The translations under genes were made by a program, and so were the position numbers. From contig NZ_BAAAMN010000007.1 in the NCBI RefSeq assembly GCF_039529295.1, positions 1 through 64,000 of the forward strand: DNA of 64,000 nt, read 5' to 3'. This DNA comes from Yaniella flava (lineage in GTDB: Bacteria; Actinomycetota; Actinomycetes; Actinomycetales; Micrococcaceae). The notes under the pieces are model-generated. The model was not told the origin of the DNA, ran no database searches, and saw only the letters and a list, made by a program, of their open reading frames with translations. Positions 50,611-58,254 of this stretch are shown here, one piece after another; position 1 is the stretch's first letter; every line of letters starts with the position of its first letter.

Positions 50611-50936
50611 TTAGTGGAGTAGCTATTGGAGAGCTCATTAAAAATTGAGACCCCAGCCGTCGCCAGCACAATGGCCACGATAATCGCAAGAACAAAACTG
50701 ACGAGCATCCAGATGAGTGTGGCGCGGGCAAAGTTCCGTTTCGCAAGCGAGTTGCTTCCACCAAAGGCAAGCACGAGCAAATAAATGATGTTCACCAGCG
50801 GAATGAACATCAAAAACGTGGTCAGCACCCAACTGCCCAGGCCATCCGTCGCTTCCTGTTGGGGAGCATAACCGCCATGCTGTTGTGGCAGGTTGCTTGG
50901 CGGTAGGTGCTGTTGTTGATACTGCGGGTAACTCAT
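50598..50936 (-). CDS. Small membrane protein with Gln/Pro-rich N-terminus
   Basis: A 112-residue protein. Residues 1-32 are Gln/Pro/Tyr-rich (MSYPQYQQQHLPPSNLPQQ), a cytoplasmic low-complexity lead. Two TM helices follow (WVLTTFLMFIPLVNIIYLLVLAF and ATLIWMLVSFVLAIIVAIVLAT), with the LMFIPLVNIIYLLVLAF phrase typical of the DUF805/DUF4870-like small membrane proteins. ATG 50936 has AGGAGTG upstream, which decides it over the GTG three codons earlier. Confidence 0.72.
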   Translation of the reverse strand: MSYPQYQQQHLPPSNLPQQHGGYAPQQEATDGLGSWVLTTFLMFIPLVNIIYLLVLAFGGSNSLAKRNFARATLIWMLVSFVLAIIVAIVLATAGVSIFNELSNSYSTNYAY

Positions 50937-50993
50937 GGTGTTCACTCCTGTGGTGGCACTGTTCGGGGCCGTGATATTATTGTGGCACGCGTT

Positions 50994-51761
50994 TTACGCC
51001 CAGCCAAGATCATGGAGTGCGGCGTCATCAATCCCGTAGTAATGCCCGATCTCGTGCACCAGCGTGACGTGGACTTCATGACGCACTTGCGCTACATCAT
51101 CACAAATAGCGAGTATAGGCTCACGGAAGACCACAATCGCGTCAGGCAACTGCGCGTAACCATAATCCGCCCGATCGAATCGATCATGTCCCTCATACGT
51201 CCCGAGCACGTTCAATGAGCCATCAGCCGGACGATCTTCCACCGCAAAGACGACATTGTCGAGACTGTCGACGAGCCTTTTCGGAAGGGATTCAAGCTCT
51301 TGACTCACCAACTGTTCAAACTCTGTGAGTGTCATCTCGACGCCCTCCGGCTGCTCCAAAGAGCCCAAGATCGTCGCGCTCAACGGTGCCAGTGTCGTAC
51401 CGGAGGGTAGCCCGACGTCGTGAGCGTCGACCCAGATGAGTTGAGCTATCTCGGCTTGGGCAGCGACCGAAACCCCTGCGGGCAGCGCTGCCGCATACAC
51501 CTGGGAGAGCAGCTGTGTACCGGGCTCGTTGGCTGCCGGCGTCGTGAAATCGCCCAGATGTTCTAGCGTCTGCGGATCTAAGCTGAGCCCGAGCTCCTCA
51601 TACACTTCGCGGATGGCAGTGGTCGGCCCCTCCTCGGAAGGCTCGGGTTTACCACCGGGAAACATGAAGGCGTCCGTATGATGCTTCCGGACCAGAGCAA
51701 TCCGGCCGTCATCGCGCATCAGGACGACGGCGGCGACGCTAATGGACGGGTTGTGGTGCAC
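50994..51761 (-). CDS. NUDIX hydrolase fused to a Zincin_1 metallopeptidase domain
   Basis: A 255-residue two-domain protein. Residues 1-135 are a NUDIX domain with a perfect box at 37-59 (G-x5-E-x7-REVYEELGL), which would hydrolyse a nucleoside-diphosphate-X substrate. Residues about 141-255 match the small actinobacterial metallopeptidase family Zincin_1: VEMTLTEFEQLVSQELESLPKRLVDSLDNV, then LVHEIGHYYGIDD, an HExxHxxGxxD zinc site at 236-246. There is one uninterrupted frame and no sign of a fused stop. It starts at GTG 51761 inside the 3' end of popT (23-base overlap), so the two are coupled. This domain pairing is unfamiliar to me. Confidence 0.88.
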   Translation of the reverse strand: MHHNPSISVAAVVLMRDDGRIALVRKHHTDAFMFPGGKPEPSEEGPTTAIREVYEELGLSLDPQTLEHLGDFTTPAANEPGTQLLSQVYAAALPAGVSVAAQAEIAQLIWVDAHDVGLPSGTTLAPLSATILGSLEQPEGVEMTLTEFEQLVSQELESLPKRLVDSLDNVVFAVEDRPADGSLNVLGTYEGHDRFDRADYGYAQLPDAIVVFREPILAICDDVAQVRHEVHVTLVHEIGHYYGIDDAALHDLGWA

Positions 51762-52668
51762 GACGACTCATCTTTCGATCGGCTAATACCATCACGACCA
51801 CGACGATGGCACCGACGAGGCCGAGCACAATGTTGAGCCCGAGGCCATCACCGATGGGCAATAATGCGCCATCCTCGGTCTGGTACGGCCACAGGGCACG
51901 CAACGCGCCAACCATCACACCGGACAGGACGATCAGCGTGGTCGCGTGATGGTGTTCAAGTAACCATTTCAGGATTTGTACGATCACGATCAGCCCGAGC
52001 ACCATCCCGGCGGCGAACACGGCGAGATACCCAAAATCGAGTGACTCAACAGCACCTAGTGTCGGTTCATAGAGTCCGACGGTGAGTAGAATAAGCGAAC
52101 CCGACAAGCCAGGGAGCACCAGCGCGGAGACAGCGATGGCTGCGGCTGGCAAGATCACATACCAGTGTGGTTCTAATGCTTGCGTGGCCGGAAGCGAGAG
52201 CACGGCAAATGCGACGACGCCGCCGACAACGAAGAAGACCGCATGGCGCCACCCCAACTTTTTGCGGCGGTATTGCACATCGTCACGAACCATGAGTAGC
52301 GGAACCATGACAGAGGCTGCAACCATGCCAAAGAACAGCGAACGCATGCGCTCGGGGTAGGTTTCGACCAGATGCACCACGGGGCCGGCAACGGTAAAGA
52401 CCGCGACCACCATGCCGATGCCCAACGGGATGAGCAGCCGCCAGGAAATGTTCTGCCAGTACTGGCGCGCGTTGTCACGACGTCCACGAACCAGAGATAG
52501 GCTCCAGCGGATCAATGCGGAGGCCGATTCGATGAGCTGCTGGTAGATACCAACAACCAGGGCCACCGTGCCACCGGAAATACCGGGGATGGTCTCGACG
52601 ATGCCGATCAGTGCGCCGCGGATCAGGTTGCCGATTAGCGACGTTTTGCGTTGGGAAGTTTGGCTCAT
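51739..52668 (-). CDS. popT: DUF368 membrane protein, polyprenyl-phosphate transporter type
   Basis: A 309-residue, 8- to 10-TM protein. The DUF368 signature GALIGIVETIPGISGGTVALVVGIYQQLI occurs near the start, and its inverted-repeat partner AIAVSALVLPGLSGSLILLTVGLYEPTL in the second half. DUF368 (PopT) proteins recycle undecaprenyl/polyprenyl phosphate across the membrane for cell-wall synthesis. Its 3' end overlaps the NUDIX-zincin gene. The minus-strand upstream region has TACACT/CTATGT as possible -10 elements. Confidence 0.87.
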   Translation of the reverse strand: MSQTSQRKTSLIGNLIRGALIGIVETIPGISGGTVALVVGIYQQLIESASALIRWSLSLVRGRRDNARQYWQNISWRLLIPLGIGMVVAVFTVAGPVVHLVETYPERMRSLFFGMVAASVMVPLLMVRDDVQYRRKKLGWRHAVFFVVGGVVAFAVLSLPATQALEPHWYVILPAAAIAVSALVLPGLSGSLILLTVGLYEPTLGAVESLDFGYLAVFAAGMVLGLIVIVQILKWLLEHHHATTLIVLSGVMVGALRALWPYQTEDGALLPIGDGLGLNIVLGLVGAIVVVVMVLADRKMSRRAPQPVH

Positions 52669-52756
52669 CTACTCTCAATCTTTCAATCGGACATAGATTA
52701 GTGTAGCTGCCTGAAAACTTCCTCCACTACGCGCGGTATAGCTCGGGTGTTCTCGC

Positions 52757-53560
52757 CTAAAACTCCTCGTGCACCGCGGGGTCCTGATAGATTCGGCCAC
52801 GTTCCAGACTATCAACGGCAGCAATATCGTCCGCGTCGAGTTCGACGTCGAACAGGAGATTCGCGCGCTGGCGTTCAGGGTTCGACGACGCTGGCAGCGG
52901 CATGGAGCCGTGGTGGATGTGCCAAGCGAGCACTACTTCCACCGGAGTTGACGAGTGCTTCTCAGCAACCCGTGTCAGCACAGGGTCATCAGTCATGTCC
53001 GATGTGCGTCCCAGCGGTGACCACGCCTGGGTGACAATGCCGTGGTCGTCATGGAAGGCCCGTAGCTCTGCTTGCCCGAAGTACGGGTGCATTTCCACCT
53101 GGTTGATGGCGGGCATCTCACCGGTTTCATCAGCCAAGCGTTGTAAGTGTTCGGGTAAGAAGTTCGAGACACCGATGGTCCGGATCAGTCCGGCGTCACG
53201 CATTTCAATCATCGCACGCCAGGTATCGACATATTTGTGCTGTCTTGGCAACGGCCAGTGGATCAGGGCGTTATCGACGAACGGTAGTCGCAAATCATTC
53301 AGCGAGCGAATGATGGACGTTTTGGCTTCGTGGTAGCCGTGGAAGCGGCCGGGAATCTTGGTAGTGACGGTTATCTCGTCACGCGGCACATCACTTTGAG
53401 CAATGGCTTGACCGACTTGCACTTCATTTTCATACCGTAGCGCCGTGTCGAGCGTGCGATACCCGATTTCCAGTGCAGATAATGCTGCGGTGCGGTAAAT
53501 ATCTGGGTTGTCTCGGCCAGCTTGAACGAGTGTTCCGAATCCAATGAGTTCTGATCGCAT
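52757..53560 (-). CDS. Aldo/keto reductase
   Basis: A 267-residue NADPH-dependent (beta/alpha)8 reductase. Catalytic tetrad positions are visible: Asp and Tyr in YRTLDTALRYENE, Lys in TVTTKIPGR, His in NALIHWPLP. IGVSNFLPEHLQRLADETGEMPAINQVEMHPYF and the late LPASSNPERQRANLLF (cofactor phosphate loop) complete the family picture. Length is normal for 2,5-diketo-gluconate-reductase-like members. A leaderless -10 box lies 6 bases before its ATG. Confidence 0.9.
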   Translation of the reverse strand: MRSELIGFGTLVQAGRDNPDIYRTAALSALEIGYRTLDTALRYENEVQVGQAIAQSDVPRDEITVTTKIPGRFHGYHEAKTSIIRSLNDLRLPFVDNALIHWPLPRQHKYVDTWRAMIEMRDAGLIRTIGVSNFLPEHLQRLADETGEMPAINQVEMHPYFGQAELRAFHDDHGIVTQAWSPLGRTSDMTDDPVLTRVAEKHSSTPVEVVLAWHIHHGSMPLPASSNPERQRANLLFDVELDADDIAAVDSLERGRIYQDPAVHEEF

Positions 53561-53566
53561 GCCCCC

Positions 53567-53572
53567 AGTCTA
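53567..53572 (-). promoter_or_regulatory. -10 box of the aldo/keto reductase gene (leaderless geometry)
   Basis: Minus strand: TAGACT, 6 bases, ATG at 53560. Confidence 0.55.
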
Positions 53573-53638
53573 GACATGATGCGACCGTATGGCACTGACA
53601 CGATGGACATAAGAATACACATCAGCGATGTGACACCA

Positions 53639-53644
53639 TAGACT
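53639..53644 (+). promoter_or_regulatory. -10 box of the ECF sigma gene (leaderless geometry)
   Basis: TAGACT, 7 bases, ATG at 53652. The GTG at 53646 is too close to the box to be transcribed as a start. Confidence 0.45.
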
Positions 53645-53651
53645 CGTGGAT

Positions 53652-54314
53652 ATGAGGGGATCCAACGACCATCTGCCAACGGATGTAGCGGACTCGCTCA
53701 TGACGTTAAACCACGCGCTGCATAAGGCCGACTATACGTCCGCTCGCAGAGCAGTGAACCCGCTGACCAATTCTTCTCATCTGGATGAGGCACTGGCCCT
53801 GCTTGCTGAACATGCCACGTCCGAACCGCAAGCCGTCGAACTGTTCTTGGAAGTCTTGGACGGTTCCGGCACGGTCCGCCGCTTCGCCGGAGCCGCACTC
53901 TTGGACCATACAGCGGTGGATGATGTGAGTCAGGATGCGCTCATTTCTATTGCCGACTCGGTTCATACCTACGACGGCCGCAGCAAAGTCACCACGTGGG
54001 TGCACAGTATTGTGCGACGGCGCGTGGTGGATCATCTGCGTCGACAACGCGCGACTGTTCCACTCGATGACGGCGATATCTCCCCGGCCGCGCACATGAG
54101 TTCCGTCATTGCGACTCGTGCCACCGTACGCGACGCGCTGGATGCCCTCCCTGAGCTCTATCGAATACCCGTCATCCTGCGTGATATCGAAGGCGAACCC
54201 TATGCCGATATCGCCGAACGTTTGAACCGGGCTGAAGGTACCGTGAAAGCCCAAATCAGCCGGGGCCGCGCGATGGTGGCCGCCCGGTTGCGTCATCAGG
54301 ACGGTGCAGCATGA
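53652..54314 (+). CDS. ECF-type RNA polymerase sigma factor with N-terminal extension
   Basis: About 220 residues. Region 2 is at about 75-135 (FAGAALLDHTAVDDVSQDALISIADSVHTYDGRSKVTTWVHSIVRRRVVDHLRRQR), and region 4 at about 160-212 (RDALDALPELYRIPVILRDIEGEPYADIAERLNRAEGTVKAQISRGRAMVAARL). The first 70 or so residues are extra, helical and not part of a normal ECF core. No anti-sigma gene follows; instead a Ser/Thr kinase gene starts within its stop (ATGA overlap). Kinase-linked ECF groups are known in which phosphorylation, not an anti-sigma factor, controls activity. That control is inferred here. Confidence 0.88.
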   Translation: MRGSNDHLPTDVADSLMTLNHALHKADYTSARRAVNPLTNSSHLDEALALLAEHATSEPQAVELFLEVLDGSGTVRRFAGAALLDHTAVDDVSQDALISIADSVHTYDGRSKVTTWVHSIVRRRVVDHLRRQRATVPLDDGDISPAAHMSSVIATRATVRDALDALPELYRIPVILRDIEGEPYADIAERLNRAEGTVKAQISRGRAMVAARLRHQDGAA

Positions 54315-55543
54315 ACGCGGGACGGTATGAACTCGGCGAGGTCCTCGGCGTCGGCTCATTCGCGACCGTCTACCGCGCTCAGGATGACCTGCTCGATGAC
54401 ACCGTGGTCGTCAAAATCCTTGCGGAGAACCACAGTCTGAACCCTGAAATTCGCGAACGGTTCATTTCCGAGGGCCGCAGTCTGCGTCGCATTGCGTCCG
54501 AACACGTCGTCACTGTGCACGACATCGGCGAATCGTCACGCCAACAACCCTTTTTGGTGTTGGAACTGGCCGACCGCGCCACCCTAGAGAAACGCGTGCA
54601 ATCGTTGCGAGCGCAAGGTTGGAAACCATCTTCGACCGACGTGTTGAACCTGGTCCGTCCCTTGGCGAGCGCCCTAGAAGCCGTCCATACGGCACAATTA
54701 GTGCACCGGGATCTGAGCCCGGGAAACTTGCTGATCGCAAGTGAACCGCACCCTAAAGCCTCACAGTCAACGGCGTCGCATCTGATCCGCAGCGATGAGC
54801 GTCTGCTGGTTGCGGATTTAGGCATGTGTAAGGACCTCGCCATCAATTCCGGCCTGACGGTGTCTGGAGGCACCGCAGGATTTCGTCCACCCGAACAATC
54901 ACAACCGGGCATGGTCGACACTCGTGCCGATATCTGGGCTGCCTCAGCGCTGTTGGCCTGGGTGGTTGAAGGCAGCCAACCGCCGGAAGCGTTCACCAAG
55001 GTGGTGCAACGCGGCATGCACAGCGATCCGTCCGACCGCCAACAGACCGTGGCCCAATGGCTAGACGAAATCGAAAAGGCGCTGGTACCTGCCCCGGCAC
55101 CGTCAGCGCCACCCGCCTCGCCGCCGAAACACACCGCGGACGGTGAACTCCAAGATTCGATCCCGACGCCCGTTGTAGGGCGTGACGCGCAGATGACGAC
55201 GCTGCTGCTGAGCGGTTTAGCCGTGGTGACCGGTATCATCGGTCTGGTGCTCGGCCTGTTCTTGGGTGGGGACCGGTATCCATCCGCCAACGATGATGCC
55301 TCGATCGCCATCACCGGCCCCGAAGAGGTCACCGTGGGCGAAGCGGCCACATTCACCGCCGAAACCGAGGGTCTAGACAGTTGGGTCTGGGCGCTGCCCA
55401 CCGGTACCCACGTCGTCGACGAAGCAGAAACGACCGTGACCGCGACGGAACCGGGAACCAATGACATTATATTGCGCGCACGTGGCCCAGATGGTGAAGA
55501 GCTCGAGACTCGTCACCAAGTCCGGGTGACCGAGGAACGCTAA
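54311..55543 (+). CDS. Transmembrane Ser/Thr protein kinase with external PKD-like domain
   Basis: A 410-residue Hanks-type kinase. The Gly-rich loop is GVGSFATV (13-20), the ATP Lys is Lys35 (VVVK), and the catalytic loop is HRDLSPGN with Asp134. The metal-binding motif is DLG (169-171) in place of DFG, and GTAGFRPPEQ is the P+1 region. A Pro/Ala-rich linker leads to one TM helix (about 296-320) and an external PKD-like beta domain (about 333-408, ITGPEEVTVGEAATFTAETEGLDSWVWALPTG). It overlaps the sigma gene by 4 bases. The topology fits a sensor of wall or surface state that signals to the co-encoded sigma factor. The OmpA lipoprotein downstream may be part of the same system. Confidence 0.88.
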   Translation: MNAGRYELGEVLGVGSFATVYRAQDDLLDDTVVVKILAENHSLNPEIRERFISEGRSLRRIASEHVVTVHDIGESSRQQPFLVLELADRATLEKRVQSLRAQGWKPSSTDVLNLVRPLASALEAVHTAQLVHRDLSPGNLLIASEPHPKASQSTASHLIRSDERLLVADLGMCKDLAINSGLTVSGGTAGFRPPEQSQPGMVDTRADIWAASALLAWVVEGSQPPEAFTKVVQRGMHSDPSDRQQTVAQWLDEIEKALVPAPAPSAPPASPPKHTADGELQDSIPTPVVGRDAQMTTLLLSGLAVVTGIIGLVLGLFLGGDRYPSANDDASIAITGPEEVTVGEAATFTAETEGLDSWVWALPTGTHVVDEAETTVTATEPGTNDIILRARGPDGEELETRHQVRVTEER

Positions 55544-55560
55544 AAAGTTTTTGAAATGGT

Positions 55561-55589
55561 TGCAACTTTTTTGATGTTGAGCCCGACTC
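55561..55589 (+). promoter_or_regulatory. Possible ECF-type promoter before the OmpA lipoprotein gene
   Basis: TGCAAC (55561-55566), 17 bases, CGACTC (55584-55589) resembles the AAC ... CG form of ECF promoters. It stands 44 bases before the ATG. It is a weak, motif-only call, made because an ECF sigma gene lies just upstream. Confidence 0.3.
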
Positions 55590-55632
55590 ATAGGCAAAAC
55601 CACAATCTTGTTGCTCTCGGTAAGGAGACACC

Positions 55633-56908
55633 ATGACCATCACTCACTGGCCCACCCTGGTTCGGTCCACGCTAGGCCTCGGCTTCGTCGGCGCCTTTGC
55701 CCTGACCTCCTGCAGCGCTGCCCCCGAACGCGCCGGATTTCAAGATGGCGAAGTCGCCACGGCACAACCATCGACACCGGAAGAACCCACCGAGATTCAA
55801 CATGCTCGTTGCCGAAGTTGATGAACCGATGGAATTCGAAGCCTGCCTCGAGGCCGAAGAGATGGAAGGGGCCACCGTCGAATGGCTCGACGACGTCGTG
55901 GTGGAAGCACAAGAAGTTGAGGGCCTCGAAGACCAGACCGTTGAGGTTGATGGTGAGCAAGTCGAAATCCCCGGGGTACCCGGCATCGTCATCCCAGAAA
56001 TCGTAGGGCAAGCCGGGTGTGTGATTGAATATCCGGCCCCCGGAGGTTGCTTGCCGGCAGTCGAGATTTCGGACTCGTATATCCCGGGATATCGTATTCC
56101 GGAGCGTGTGCTGGAAGCCGTGGAATTGCCCGATGGCACCGTGGTAGAAGAACAAGTCCAGCCGGCCATTGAATCAGAACCAATCACGGCGGAAGGCTCC
56201 TTTCAAGAACAGGTCTGTCAGACCGAACCCGATGACGCCCAGGACGGTGATTACGTATCCCATGTCATCCGTCCTCACATTCAGCGCGAACATATCCTCG
56301 CGTCATTCAACATGGGACCCACACTGAACCGGTCGAGCGTGCTCACCGAGAGCAACGACATGGTCAGTTTCGAAACTTTAGGCACGTACGAGATACCCAG
56401 CATTTCCGTGGGACATGCGCACTTTGAACATGCCTACCTAGAGTCCTACCAGGTTGAGGGTGCCGACCACACCGAGTACGCCGAAAAGGACCAGGAGATC
56501 TCCTACACCACCGAGGGCGATGTGCTCTTTGATAGTGACGAGCATGCACTGCGTTCCGATGCCACATCTGAACTCGAAGCCATCGCCGGCGACATCGAAA
56601 ACCGCGGTGGAGACTACGCCATCACCGTGGAAGGCCACACCGATAACCTGCAATCCGAACAATACGCCGACAACGACGAACTTTCAGAAAAACGTGCCGA
56701 ATCGGTGGTCGCCTGGTTGAAAGAACACAGCGACATCGCCGATGGTAACGTCACCGCCACGGGTATGGGCGAAGACTACCCGCGAGCCAGCAACGAGACC
56801 GATGCGGGCCGTCAAGACAACCGCCGCGTCGTCATTACCGTGACGCCCACCGACTACGAACCAGAAATTGACTTCGAAGCCGAGGAATCCGGCACCGAAA
56901 GTCAGTAA
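55633..56908 (+). pseudogene. OmpA-domain lipoprotein, frameshifted near residue 56
   Basis: The first frame starts at ATG 55633 with TAAGGAG upstream, encodes a lipoprotein signal peptide with lipobox ALTSC and 56 residues to PTEIQ, then runs to a stop at 55821. The next frame, one base ahead, reads MLVAEVDEPMEFEACLEAEE from 55802 and continues about 368 residues to 56908. Skipping base 55801 joins them exactly. The second part has an acidic region with GVPGIVIPEIV.QAGCVIEYPAPGGCLPAVEI and a C-terminal OmpA peptidoglycan-binding domain (DVLFDSDEHAL, ITVEGHTDN, LSEKRAESVVAWLKE, GMGEDYPRASNETDAGRQDNRRVVITV). No ribosome site precedes 55802, so the two parts are one gene. Real frameshift or sequencing error are both possible. 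Confidence 0.75.
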
Positions 56909-56931
56909 AACCCCCAAGATTGAATGGTTCC

Positions 56932-56966
56932 GGGCCGCACCTGTGAGGCAGACACGGGTGCGGCCC
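56932..56966 (+). terminator. GC-rich hairpin after the OmpA lipoprotein gene
   Basis: GGGCCGCACC (56932-56941) pairs perfectly with GGTGCGGCCC (56957-56966) around a 15-base loop, 24 bases after the stop. No T-run follows. Confidence 0.6.
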
Positions 56967-56972
56967 CGCTCG

Positions 56973-56978
56973 TAGACT
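56973..56978 (+). promoter_or_regulatory. -10 box of the pyrimidine reductase gene (leaderless geometry)
   Basis: TAGACT, 6 bases, ATG at 56985. Confidence 0.55.
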
Positions 56979-56984
56979 CGCAAC

Positions 56985-57752
56985 ATGCGTATTTACGAAT
57001 TCGGTCATGAACTTGAAGACTCGATGGCACCGTATTTGGCCGTCGATCGCAGCGCTCCGAAACACGAGTGCTGGGTAACCGGACATATGGTCGCGGGCCT
57101 GGACGGGACCGCTGCCATCGATGGGAAAGTCGGAGCGCTATCCACCGGCTCCGACCAGACACTGTTCCGTCAGATGCGTCAGATTGCCGACGTCGTGCTC
57201 GTAGGTGCCGAGACAGTGCGCCGCGAAGGCTACGGGCTGGTGCGGTTATCCGATGAAGCCCAGGAGCAACGCGAGCGCGATGGCAAACCACCGACCCCGC
57301 CGGTTGCGGTCGTCAGCGGCAGCCTGGATTTGAATTGGAATCTCAAACTCTTTACCGAGGCGCCCGAACACGCTCCAACCATGGTGATCACGTCGGCCTC
57401 GGCTGATCCGGACCGGCTGGCCGAAGCGAAACGGCACGCAACCGTCATCATTGTTGGCCAAGACCGCGTCGAGCCCGAACACGTACTGCGCGAATTCGCC
57501 TCACGCGGCTACGGCGTCGTGCTGTGCGAGGGTGGCCCTACCCTACTGGGTGAATTCGTCGCAGCAGACCGTCTCGATGAACTCTGCCTGTCGATTGCCC
57601 CGATTTTCGGTGGCGACAATCTGCCGGTTGGCCTGACCCCGGACGGGGCGGGAATCAGCAGCTTTGAACTCAAAAGTGTGCTCGGCGAGGACGATACACT
57701 CTTTCTCCGCTACGAATCCGCACGACAGAAAAGAGCCCACGACGATGAGTAA
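56985..57752 (+). CDS. RibD C-terminal-like pyrimidine/dihydrofolate reductase-fold protein
   Basis: A 255-residue reductase-fold protein. Features: WVTGHMVAGLDGTAAIDGKVGALSTGSDQTLFRQMRQIADVVLVGAETVRREGYG at the front, the NADPH-binding VLCEGGPTLLGEFVAADRLDELCLSIAPIFGG, and a C-terminal strand. This is the pyrimidine reductase domain of riboflavin synthesis (RibD_C) as a stand-alone protein; many such actinobacterial proteins are paralogues of unknown substrate. The next gene, a flavin reductase-like protein, starts inside its last codons (8-base overlap), so both likely act together, perhaps in flavin or deazaflavin chemistry. Confidence 0.83.
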   Translation: MRIYEFGHELEDSMAPYLAVDRSAPKHECWVTGHMVAGLDGTAAIDGKVGALSTGSDQTLFRQMRQIADVVLVGAETVRREGYGLVRLSDEAQEQRERDGKPPTPPVAVVSGSLDLNWNLKLFTEAPEHAPTMVITSASADPDRLAEAKRHATVIIVGQDRVEPEHVLREFASRGYGVVLCEGGPTLLGEFVAADRLDELCLSIAPIFGGDNLPVGLTPDGAGISSFELKSVLGEDDTLFLRYESARQKRAHDDE

Positions 57753-58254
57753 ACATCCTTTCCAAACCCTCATGGGCTCGGTCAACTCGGCGCTGGTCGT
57801 GGTCACCACCAGCGTCGAAAATACCCAAGCCGGATGTCTGGTTGGCTACCATTCGCAAGCGAGCATTTCACCGCAGCACTATTGCATTTGGCTGTCCAAG
57901 GCGAACCACACGTATCGCGTGGGCTTGCGGGCCACACACTTCGCGGTGCATTTCCTCACCGCTGATGATCTTGCACTGGCACAGCAGTTCGGGACACATT
58001 CGGGCCAGCACGTCAACAAGTTCGCAGACCTCGACGTAGCGACAGATGCACAGTCGATGCCGTTGCTTGCTGATTGTCCGAACCACATGGTGCTAGAACG
58101 CATTTCCCTGCTGGACGACGGCGGCGATCACGTGTGCGTCACCGGCAAGGTCGTCTCAGCCCACAGCAACGAAAAGTTCACGCCGCTGCGAGTCGCCGAC
58201 ATCGGCAAGCTCGCCCCCGCACACGGCAGTGACGAACGGATCATCGAACCTTAG
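57745..58254 (+). CDS. Flavin reductase-like (split-barrel FMN-binding) protein
   Basis: A 169-residue protein of the flavin-reductase-like split-barrel family: FQTLMGSVNSALVVVTTSVENTQAGCLVGYHSQASISPQHYCIWLSKANHTYRVGLRATHFAVHFLTADDLALAQQFG, and later VLERISLLDDGGDHVCVTGKVV. Such proteins reduce FMN or carry out F420/FMN reductions. ATG 57745 overlaps the end of the upstream gene (ATGAGTAA). It could supply reduced flavin to monooxygenases such as that at 37178-38644, though it is not linked to it. Convergent with the deacetylase gene. Confidence 0.82.
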   Translation: MSKHPFQTLMGSVNSALVVVTTSVENTQAGCLVGYHSQASISPQHYCIWLSKANHTYRVGLRATHFAVHFLTADDLALAQQFGTHSGQHVNKFADLDVATDAQSMPLLADCPNHMVLERISLLDDGGDHVCVTGKVVSAHSNEKFTPLRVADIGKLAPAHGSDERIIEP

